A stretch of DNA of 11,471 nt from Pseudomonadota bacterium (GTDB lineage: Bacteria; Pseudomonadota; Alphaproteobacteria; Acetobacterales; Acetobacteraceae). Shown here in pieces: positions 6,681-11,471 of this stretch. The DNA lies in contig JAJYAF010000037.1 in NCBI GenBank assembly GCA_021779655.1, positions 1-11,471 of the forward strand. Direction: 5' to 3'. Position 1 is the first letter of the stretch; every line of letters starts with the position of its first letter. Under the pieces are notes generated by a model. The model searched no databases and was not told where the DNA came from. It was given only the letters and a program-made list of their open reading frames with translations. The translations under genes and the position numbers were made by a program.

Positions 6681-7529
6681 TCAGTTTCCGTCGCGCAGCG
6701 CCTGGGCCTCGCCATAGAAACGCTTCTCCCATGCTTTCTGGTTCTCCTGCCCTTCCCGGATGAAAGGCGTGAAGACGGCGAGATTGAGCAGTAGCCAGTT
6801 TACCAGCCGGGCGGGAAAGCGCAGCGGCTTCACGAAATCAACGAAAAGCACGACGCGGGTCCGATCGGTATGGTTCCAGGCTTCATGTTCATAGGCGTCA
6901 TCGAAAATCAGCACCTTGCCCTCCTCCCAGCGGCAAATCTGGCGATCGACCCGAATGGCTAGCGCGTCCGCCGGAGCTTCAGGAACAACAAGCCCAAGAT
7001 GCAGCCTGAGCACACCGTTATACGGCCCGCGATGGGCGGGCAGGTGCTTGCCCGGCTCGAAAATGGAGAACATCGCGGTTTTCATGCCTGGTATGCGTTG
7101 AATAATGCGCCAGGTTTCGGGGCATTGGCGAATATTCACCTCCGATGACGCGCCATAGCCGGCCAGCAGAAAGCTTTTCCAGCCCTGGTCGCGGCTGATG
7201 GCCGCAACATCGGCCGCGAGTTCATGAAAGCCCGGCAATTCTTGCTGGCGAAGCAGGATGCGATCGAGTTCAGCACGAATCAGATGCCATTCCCGTTCGA
7301 TCTGGCGGACCCAGGGGAAGACTGCATTGTCGAAGACCGGAGGATTGCCGACCGCGGAGAAGCGCAGGTTCAAACGCTCGGCCAGGGCGACGAACCCCAT
7401 GAAGAGGCGGGTGGTAAGGCGCGGGCGGGTCATCGGCGGCAGTCCTTCGGTCCCGAATCTCTGGCGCGCCGCCTCCTGCCCCGCCGGATTTTCGTCCTGC
7501 TGTCCGTATCCGTTAACTGTCTTGTTCAT
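6681..7529 (-). CDS. Aspartyl/asparaginyl beta-hydroxylase family protein, LpxO-like
   Basis: An Fe(II)/2-oxoglutarate dioxygenase of the Asp_Arg_Hydrox family. With the ATG at 7529 the protein has 282 residues. Iron ligands are His166 in HRGPYNGVLRLHLGL and His215 in IFDDAYEHEAWN; the Arg in the first motif fits the 2-oxoglutarate-binding part. The core begins at RLTTRLFMGFVALAE, and a second hydrophobic stretch (LVNWLLLNLAVFTPF) lies near the C terminus, so membrane association is likely. Bacterial relatives include LpxO, which hydroxylates lipid A acyl chains; that substrate is a guess. Three starts are plausible: 7559 (AGGAA 7 nt upstream), 7529 (AGGGGA 6 nt upstream) and 7433 (AAGGA 9 nt upstream, giving a 250-residue protein that begins at the conserved core). 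The gene converges on the acyl-CoA dehydrogenase with only 2 nt between stops. Confidence 0.88.
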   Translation of the reverse strand: MNKTVNGYGQQDENPAGQEAARQRFGTEGLPPMTRPRLTTRLFMGFVALAERLNLRFSAVGNPPVFDNAVFPWVRQIEREWHLIRAELDRILLRQQELPGFHELAADVAAISRDQGWKSFLLAGYGASSEVNIRQCPETWRIIQRIPGMKTAMFSIFEPGKHLPAHRGPYNGVLRLHLGLVVPEAPADALAIRVDRQICRWEEGKVLIFDDAYEHEAWNHTDRTRVVLFVDFVKPLRFPARLVNWLLLNLAVFTPFIREGQENQKAWEKRFYGEAQALRDGN

Positions 7530-7795
7530 CCGCGATCCCCTGGGTTTTCTGACGAGCATTTCCTGTTTCCTGCCCAGGCCGCGCCTCCGGCGTTACGTGA
7601 ACCTCCCGTGGAAGACGGGTCATCTCCTGAACCGGGCAACAAATGCGACCGCCGGAGGGCATTGAACCCTGGCGCTGCCGGGCCAGGCAGGCGGTTCGCG
7701 GCGCGGCCCATTTTCGCGTTGGTGATGCATCCGGCCAGAATAAAGGACATCGCCGGCCTGATCCAGCCGTAGGCACAGCGGGCCTTCGCTCTCAC
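7526..7795 (-). CDS. Doubtful ORF filling the pncB-hydroxylase gap
   Basis: An 89-codon frame starts with GTG overlapping the pncB stop (GTGA) and ends with TGA overlapping the 7529 start of the hydroxylase (ATGA). Both junctions are typical of coupled genes. The protein, however, is Gly/Ala/Arg/Pro-rich, shows no recognisable domain, has no ribosome site, and its second half loses the G/C-rich third positions of the neighbours. Other frames across this GC-rich stretch are also open. If it is not coding, the 230 bp between 7560 and 7791 hold only small imperfect hairpins (for example CCCGT/ACGGG near 7610). Confidence 0.2.
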   Translation of the reverse strand: MRAKARCAYGWIRPAMSFILAGCITNAKMGRAANRLPGPAAPGFNALRRSHLLPGSGDDPSSTGGSRNAGGAAWAGNRKCSSENPGDRG

Positions 7796-9126
7796 ACCGC
7801 ATTTTTCTGGTCGAGCTGTTCCGCCAGGGCGCGCAAGCCAGGGCTGATGACGACCGGCACTGCTGCGTGTTCCAACCGCTGCAGCGGTGCCGGTAACTGG
7901 GCAAGGGAGGCATGGGCATGGGTGCGGGCACCGGAGAGTCCCGGCAGCCCCGGCACTGCCACGCCATCCCGCATCGCCGGTCGCAGCAGCGGCTCACCCT
8001 CCACCGGCTCATCGAGCAGAGCGACCATGTCACCTGCGATGGTGCCGTCCTTCGCATACCGCCGGTACACCTGCTTGCGTCCCGGCCAGGTCGCCTTGCC
8101 CTCGCTGCGCTTGCGCCGGGGCTTGCCTGCATATTCCTGGAGCTTATACGCGCAGTCCAGCGCCGGCACGTCCGATGACGTGGTCAGTGCCGTGCCGACG
8201 CCGAAACCATCAATCGGGGCACCCATGGCGCATAGGCTTTGCAAGGCGTCTTCATCCAGCCCGCCGCTCGCAATGATGCGGATGCCGGGCTGCCCGGCAT
8301 TATCCAGTATGGCACGCACCGCCCGGGCATGGGCGGCCAGGTCGCCGCTATCCAGCCGCACGGCACCGATCGTGATGCCCCGCTCCGCGAGGCGCGGCGC
8401 CAGGGCCGCGACTCTGCCGGCCGCCCGCTCGGTATCGTAGGTGTCGATCAGCAAGGTCAGGCCTTTCGGCCGCGCCGCGGCGAAGCGCTCGAACGCCAGC
8501 ACCTCGTCGTCATGCGCCTGCACGAAGGAATGCGCCATGGTGCCGACGGCGGGAATGCCGAATATCCGGGCAGCCTGCAACGTTGCCGTGCCGTCGAATC
8601 CGGCGAGGTAGCTGGCCCGCGCAGCCAGCAGTCCAGCCTCCGCCCCATGCGCACGGCGCAGGCCGAAATCCAGCAGCTGCCTGCCCGGCGCGGCCAGCAC
8701 CATGCGCGCGGCCTTGCTCGCGATCACCGTCTGGAAGTGGATCAGGTTGAGGAGCCTGGCCTCCACCAGCTGCGCCTGGGGCAGCGGCGCGGTGATGCGC
8801 AATACCGGCTCATCGGCAAATATCGCCGTCCCTTCCGGGACGGCATCGACATCGCCGGTGAAACGGAACTGCGCCAGCGAGCCGACGAAATCCGGGTTGA
8901 ACAGGCCGCAGGCGGCAAGCCAGTCCAGTTCCTGCGGCGTAAAGCGCAGATCCTGCAGGAATGCCACCGCCTGCTCCAAGCCTGCCGCCAGCAAGAAGCC
9001 GCGGCGCGGCGGCAGCTTGCGGAAAAACAATTCGAACACGGCCAGATCGTCCATACCCTCCGCCCGGTATGCTTCCAGCATCGACAATTCATAAAGATCG
9101 GTTAGCAGCGGGCTTCGATCGATCAT
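7792..9126 (-). CDS. pncB: Nicotinate phosphoribosyltransferase
   Basis: This 444-residue cytoplasmic enzyme of NAD salvage (Preiss-Handler route) joins nicotinate to phosphoribosyl pyrophosphate with ATP hydrolysis to give nicotinate mononucleotide. Evidence includes the N-terminal LLTDLYELSMLEAY, LLDFGLRRAHG near residue 155, GTMAHSFVQAHDDE with His199 as the expected phosphorylated histidine, VRLDSGDL near 255 and IIASGGLDED near 285. Length and motif order are typical. The start is fixed: an in-frame TGA lies just 6 nt before the ATG. There is no convincing ribosome site, but a possible 39-codon leader ORF overlaps the start (ATGA) and a GC hairpin lies 24 nt upstream, so translation may depend on the leader. 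No other NAD biosynthesis gene is visible. The adjacent Nudix gene is divergent. Confidence 0.95.
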   Translation of the reverse strand: MIDRSPLLTDLYELSMLEAYRAEGMDDLAVFELFFRKLPPRRGFLLAAGLEQAVAFLQDLRFTPQELDWLAACGLFNPDFVGSLAQFRFTGDVDAVPEGTAIFADEPVLRITAPLPQAQLVEARLLNLIHFQTVIASKAARMVLAAPGRQLLDFGLRRAHGAEAGLLAARASYLAGFDGTATLQAARIFGIPAVGTMAHSFVQAHDDEVLAFERFAAARPKGLTLLIDTYDTERAAGRVAALAPRLAERGITIGAVRLDSGDLAAHARAVRAILDNAGQPGIRIIASGGLDEDALQSLCAMGAPIDGFGVGTALTTSSDVPALDCAYKLQEYAGKPRRKRSEGKATWPGRKQVYRRYAKDGTIAGDMVALLDEPVEGEPLLRPAMRDGVAVPGLPGLSGARTHAHASLAQLPAPLQRLEHAAVPVVISPGLRALAEQLDQKNAV

Positions 9127-9242
9127 CGGTCAAACCGGCTGATCGGTGGACGCCCCGGCGCGCCCCGCGCCGGGGCGGTACTGCGGCAGACAGGAAACCG
9201 GGCTGTTCCGCAAGGCTGCGGCAACGGTGTGAGCTTTGGCAT
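9123..9242 (-). CDS. Possible 39-codon leader ORF of pncB
   Basis: The ORF starts with ATG 9242 (MPKLTPLPQPCGTARF), preceded by GAGAGG 5 nt upstream, and ends with TGA overlapping the pncB ATG by 4 bp (ATGA). It contains the 12-bp hairpin 9151-9177 within its own codons. No family is recognised and the composition is Pro/Arg-rich. A role as a translated leader that opens the hairpin and delivers ribosomes to pncB is inference from layout. The open frame extends to a TTG at 9311, but that start lies in the FNR-type site and lacks support. Confidence 0.35.
   Translation of the reverse strand: MPKLTPLPQPCGTARFPVCRSTAPARGAPGRPPISRFDR
9151..9177 (-). promoter_or_regulatory. 12-bp GC hairpin in the pncB leader
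   Basis: The arms CGCCCCGGCGCG (9151-9162) and CGCGCCGGGGCG (9166-9177) are perfectly complementary around a CCC loop. The hairpin's base is 24 nt before the pncB ATG. No T tract follows on either strand, so it is not a standard terminator. It should be very stable in RNA and could limit ribosome access or cause pausing. Confidence 0.55.
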
Positions 9243-9291
9243 ATTCGCCTCTCTCAAAATCAGAACGTGTTCCATGGGCGGAATACCCACA

Positions 9292-9305
9292 TTGATGTCA
9301 ATCAA
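9292..9305 (+). promoter_or_regulatory. FNR/FixK-type binding site (anaerobox)
   Basis: TTGATGTCAATCAA is an exact match to the consensus TTGAT-N4-ATCAA bound by FNR, FixK and related Crp/Fnr regulators. The palindrome extends to ATTGAT/ATCAAT (9291-9306). Its centre, 9298.5, is about 42 nt before the start point predicted by the CATAAT box at 9329-9334, the class II activator position. It lies 97 nt before the Nudix ATG and about 165 nt from pncB. No fitting -10 box was found at the mirror position toward pncB, so control of the Nudix gene is favoured. Confidence 0.72.
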
Positions 9306-9328
9306 TTCCAAAATAGTTGTGGTTTATG

Positions 9329-9334
9329 CATAAT
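9329..9334 (+). promoter_or_regulatory. -10 box of the FNR-type promoter before the Nudix gene
   Basis: CATAAT matches five of six consensus -10 positions, in an AT-rich patch unlike the surrounding sequence. Transcription would start near 9340-9341, giving a leader of about 61 nt. No -35 consensus is present where one is expected, as usual for promoters that need an activator overlapping -35. Confidence 0.5.
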
Positions 9335-9348
9335 GTCAGCTGGTTCTT

Positions 9349-9395
9349 TTCCGGTGCGGTGCCGGAATCCCTGGCGGAGACGTGGGCATTCCGGC
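9349..9395 (+). promoter_or_regulatory. Two mutually exclusive hairpins in the Nudix leader
   Basis: CCGGAA (9362-9367) can pair either with TTCCGG upstream (9349-9354, loop of 7) or, as GCCGGAAT (9361-9368), with ATTCCGGC (9388-9395). The second pairing is 8 bp and ends 6 nt before the start codon at 9402, so it would cover the ribosome-binding region; the first leaves it free. This is a switch-like layout. It matches no riboswitch family I recognise, and short GC pairings arise by chance in such DNA. Confidence 0.35.
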
Positions 9396-9401
9396 TCGAT
9401 C

Positions 9402-9836
9402 ATGAAAGTAACAAGCTGCGGGGTTCTGGTAACCGACGGGGCGCGATTGCTGCTTGCCCATGCCACCCGTTCGCGCCGATGGGACATTCCCAAGGGCATT
9501 GCCAGGGAGGGCGAGGATTTCCTGTCGGCCGCCGTGCGGGAGCTTTGGGAGGAAACCGGGATTCAGGTGAACGCCGAAGCACTTCTACCGCTTGGTATCT
9601 ATCGCTACCTGCCGGCAAAGGATCTGGCTTTGTTCCAATGGCAACCGGACACGATGCCCGATCCCGCGCGCTTGCGCTGCACAAGCCGTTTTGCCGCGGG
9701 CGACCGGCTTCTGCCCGAGTGCGACCGCTACGGGCTTTTTTACTGGGATGAGGCAGTGTCGCTCGTGGGCCGGAATTTGGCGCGCATCCTGAAAACCGTT
9801 CGACGCGACGGAACCACTTCCGATGGCTCCGTCTGA
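9402..9836 (+). CDS. Small Nudix hydrolase
   Basis: A 144-residue protein with a complete Nudix box at 32-54: Gly32, Glu38, Arg46-Glu47 and Glu50-Glu51 fit GX5EX7REUXEEXGU, so metal-dependent hydrolysis of a nucleoside diphosphate linked to another group is expected. The substrate cannot be told. The N-terminal strand (SCGVLVTDGARLLLAHA) and WDIPKG before the box are typical. There is no C-terminal winged-helix domain, so it is not the NAD regulator NrtR despite lying beside pncB. The start is ATG 9402, where the Nudix fold begins; an ATG at 9333 lies at the inferred -10 box and is unlikely to be transcribed. The ribosome site is weak. It appears to be a single-gene transcript controlled by the FNR-type promoter and ending at the hairpin 9847-9877. 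Confidence 0.9.
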   Translation: MKVTSCGVLVTDGARLLLAHATRSRRWDIPKGIAREGEDFLSAAVRELWEETGIQVNAEALLPLGIYRYLPAKDLALFQWQPDTMPDPARLRCTSRFAAGDRLLPECDRYGLFYWDEAVSLVGRNLARILKTVRRDGTTSDGSV

Positions 9837-9846
9837 TCGAGGAAAG

Positions 9847-9877
9847 GGCGGGCGCGGGATTGCGGCCAGCGCCCGCC
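9847..9877. terminator. Hairpin between convergent genes, probable two-way terminator
   Basis: GGCGGGCGC (9847-9855) pairs perfectly with GCGCCCGCC (9869-9877), with a 13-nt loop, in the 58-bp gap between the Nudix stop and the alcohol dehydrogenase stop. Neither side has a real T run, so termination may be inefficient or Rho-assisted. Confidence 0.5.
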
Positions 9878-9894
9878 GTTCGGATGAGATCCGG

Positions 9895-10932
9895 TCAGGC
9901 GCTCAAGATCACCTTCATGGCTTTCTCGCGCGCGGCATTGGCGAAGACCTCATAGGCCGAGATGATCTCCTCAAGGGGGAAGCGATGCGTGATGAGTTTC
10001 GACGGATCGACCTTTCCGGATTGCAGGGACTTGAGCAGCATCGGCGTGGTGTTGGTATTCACCAATCCGGTCGATAGATTGATGTTCTTGATCCATAGAT
10101 CCTCAAGGTGCAGTTCGACCGGCTTGCCGTGCACGCCGACATTGGCGATATTGCCCCCGGCCGCAACGATCTTCTGACAGATATCGAATGTCGTGGGTAT
10201 GCCGACCGCTTCTATTGCCACATCCACGCCCACGCCGCGGGTGATTTCCATGATTTTCGCCACCGCGTCCTGCTTCCCGACCTGAATCGTATCGGTTGCG
10301 CCGAACTGCTTTGCCAAATCCAGCCGCGCCGGATCCATGTCGATCACGATGCTGCGTCCGGGCGAATAGAATTTCGTGGTCAGCAGCACGGCCATGCCGA
10401 CCGGTCCGGCGCCCACGATGGCGATCGTATCCGCGGGCTTCACCTTGCCGTAGAGCACCCCGATCTCAAACCCTGTCGGCATGATATCAGACAGCATCAC
10501 CAGCGCTTCTTCATCCGTACCCGCGGGGATGGGATAGAGAGAATTATCGGCATGCGGAATACGTACATATTCCGCCTGCGTGCCATCTATTAAATTCCCG
10601 AGAATCCACCCGCCATCGGAACAATGCGAATAAAGCTGGCGCTTGCAGTTCGGGCATGAGCCGCAGGAGGTGATGCAGGAAATCAGAACCGTATCACCCT
10701 TCTTGAAGTTGCGAACGGCACCGCCGGTCTCCTCGACAATGCCGACCCCTTCATGGCCCAGAATTCTGCCCGGCGTCACACTGGGCACATCGCCTTTCAG
10801 AATGTGCAGGTCGGTACCGCAGATGGTGGTTTTGCGAATACGCACGATCGCATCGGTCTGTTTCTCGATAGCGGGCTTCGCCTTCTCAACCCAGCCCTTC
10901 TTGCCGACTCCCTGATAAACGAGCGCTTTCAT
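9895..10932 (-). CDS. Zinc-dependent alcohol dehydrogenase (medium-chain family)
   Basis: The protein has 345 residues. The catalytic zinc site is Cys38 (in TICGTDLH), His60-Glu61 (GHEGVG) and probably Asp149 (LSDIMPTGFE). Structural zinc is held by Cys90, Cys93, Cys96 and Cys104. The Rossmann motif GAGPVG is at 174-179, and acidic residues in IDMDPARL suggest NAD rather than NADP. It should interconvert alcohols and aldehydes or ketones; the substrate is unknown. The start is well supported: GGAGG lies 8 nt before the ATG. It lies downstream of the BCAM0308-family gene on the same strand with a 115-nt gap that contains a small inverted repeat and no clear -10/-35 pair. The neighbours hint at a fermentative or low-oxygen role, for example reoxidising NADH; that is inference. 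Confidence 0.93.
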   Translation of the reverse strand: MKALVYQGVGKKGWVEKAKPAIEKQTDAIVRIRKTTICGTDLHILKGDVPSVTPGRILGHEGVGIVEETGGAVRNFKKGDTVLISCITSCGSCPNCKRQLYSHCSDGGWILGNLIDGTQAEYVRIPHADNSLYPIPAGTDEEALVMLSDIMPTGFEIGVLYGKVKPADTIAIVGAGPVGMAVLLTTKFYSPGRSIVIDMDPARLDLAKQFGATDTIQVGKQDAVAKIMEITRGVGVDVAIEAVGIPTTFDICQKIVAAGGNIANVGVHGKPVELHLEDLWIKNINLSTGLVNTNTTPMLLKSLQSGKVDPSKLITHRFPLEEIISAYEVFANAAREKAMKVILSA

Positions 10933-10988
10933 TATAAAATCCTCCGAAATGACGACCCAGCCTGAATGGTTGCCTTAATCGAATCCAA

Positions 10989-11004
10989 TGGCTCAAAACA
11001 GCCA
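10989..11004. promoter_or_regulatory. Small inverted repeat before the alcohol dehydrogenase gene
   Basis: TGGCT-N6-AGCCA in the 115-nt gap, 57 nt before the ATG. It could be an operator, but arms of 5 bp are common by chance. Nearby TTGGATTCGATTAA only loosely resembles an FNR site and is not claimed as one. Confidence 0.2.
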
Positions 11005-11047
11005 AAGCAATGACCTGCGCCGGATGCTGAAAATATCTGCGTCAGTG

Positions 11048-11471
11048 CTAGTCATCGCGGTGCCAGTCGGCACGCAAGAAATAACCGTCCTCGTCATAAT
11101 GCAGTGTCAACGTGCCGTTGAATGCGCGCTTGCAGGCGGTGCCGATCCGGCGCGGAAGATGAACATCGGTCGTGTTGATCACGATGCTATCCGGCCCTTC
11201 TTCCATATCGAGAATTCGGTTCATCGGATGCTCCGCATTCTCAATAGTCTCCTGATGGTGGGCGAGCCGAATGAGCTCCTCGCGGTGAGACGGAACGAAG
11301 CTGCCCTTCAAGGTAAGAATACCTGCCGGAAAGTGGTCGTTGGCCCGGTGGCACGCCTGACACAGCCGCTGCTCCCTGTGAGCCGGAGCTGAAGGCCAAC
11401 GCCATTGCCATCGGCCCTCCTGAAACAGCGCGCCGCATTGGGGACAAACCGCCGGCTCATGCGGTTTTTCG
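11048..11471 (-). CDS. BCAM0308-family zinc-ribbon protein, 5' end outside the window
   Basis: The frame is open to the right edge; 140 codons are visible and the start is missing. Near the edge are two Cys pairs, CPQC and CQAC, 24 residues apart, with GRWQW between them and HRANDHFPAG after: a probable four-Cys zinc ribbon. The middle has GSFVPSHREELIRLAHHQE and EHPMNRILDME, and the C-terminal part TTDVHLPRRIGTACKRAFNGTLTLHYDEDG ending in a charged RADWHRDD. This pattern is what I recall of the BCAM0308 family of unknown function. An in-frame TTG at 11311 is internal and not the true start. The namesake lies in the low-oxygen-activated locus of Burkholderia cenocepacia. Here it precedes a zinc alcohol dehydrogenase on the same strand, which fits that type of gene set. 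Confidence 0.8.
   Translation of the reverse strand, partial: EKPHEPAVCPQCGALFQEGRWQWRWPSAPAHREQRLCQACHRANDHFPAGILTLKGSFVPSHREELIRLAHHQETIENAEHPMNRILDMEEGPDSIVINTTDVHLPRRIGTACKRAFNGTLTLHYDEDGYFLRADWHRDD

Noticed and set aside
7513..7659. Alternative minus-strand frame ending GIADEQDS
   Set aside because: It overlaps the hydroxylase start by 17 nt or more, shows no motif, and is one of several equally open frames in this gap.
7660..7710. tRNA-like GAACC/GGTTC arms
   Set aside because: No anticodon arm, D arm or acceptor stem of proper length could be drawn around them.
8239..9105. 288-residue ORF opposite pncB
   Set aside because: Composition is rich in Arg, Gln and Gly without any recognisable motif, and it is wholly antisense to a well-supported enzyme gene in GC-rich DNA.
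8961..9401. Long N-terminal extension of the Nudix frame
   Set aside because: It overlaps the start of pncB on the other strand and the FNR-type promoter, and its composition is unlike a Nudix protein; the fold begins at the ATG at 9402.
9402..9836. Nudix protein as the NAD regulator NrtR, because it adjoins pncB
   Set aside because: The protein ends shortly after the Nudix fold and lacks the C-terminal winged-helix DNA-binding domain; its Nudix box is intact, as expected for an enzyme.
10073..10090. TTGATGTTCTTGATCC as a second FNR site
   Set aside because: The spacing and second half-site do not match, and it lies inside the alcohol dehydrogenase coding region.

Overview
The window looks like a chromosomal segment of a GC-rich alphaproteobacterium. 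The Caulobacter-type Tad/Flp pilus gene order, the style of the proteins and the GC-rich codon use suggest a member of the Acetobacteraceae/Rhodospirillales. That placement is inference from resemblance, not a database result. No rRNA, tRNA, CRISPR array, insertion sequence or phage gene was seen.

Region 1 (1-3876, all minus strand) is the promoter-proximal half of a tad/cpa operon read right to left: flp (pilin), cpaA (prepilin peptidase), cpaB, cpaC (secretin), a very short cpaD-like lipoprotein, and the first 65 codons of cpaE, which runs off the left edge. From cpaA to cpaD the genes are 4 bp apart or overlap by 1-4 bp. The oddity is a 15-bp minisatellite inside cpaA that encodes a six-fold ANIP repeat in a cytoplasmic loop of the peptidase.

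Region 2 (3877-4902) holds a perfect 21-bp inverted repeat (probable terminator), a PilZ-domain gene on the minus strand, a possible 29-codon ORF coupled to it, and the leader of the next gene. A c-di-GMP-binding protein directly upstream of a pilus operon suggests, but does not prove, a functional link.

Region 3 (4903-9126) holds unrelated metabolic genes. A 591-residue acyl-CoA dehydrogenase of the long, DmdC-like type on the plus strand converges, 2 nt stop to stop, on an aspartyl/asparaginyl beta-hydroxylase (LpxO-like). Upstream of the hydroxylase on the same strand is pncB, nicotinate phosphoribosyltransferase of the NAD salvage pathway.

Region 4 (9127-11471) is the most interesting. 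The pncB/Nudix divergent spacer contains a consensus FNR/FixK palindrome, TTGAT-N4-ATCAA, with a CATAAT -10 box placed as in a class II FNR-activated promoter reading into a small Nudix hydrolase. The Nudix leader can form two mutually exclusive hairpins, one of which covers the region just before the start codon. On the other side, pncB lacks a clear ribosome site, is overlapped (ATGA) by a possible 39-codon leader ORF, and has a 12-bp GC hairpin inside that leader. Beyond Nudix come a zinc-dependent alcohol dehydrogenase and a partial BCAM0308-family zinc-ribbon protein. In Burkholderia cenocepacia the family's namesake lies in a low-oxygen-activated locus, as I recall it. The right end may therefore be the edge of a microaerobic-response island.
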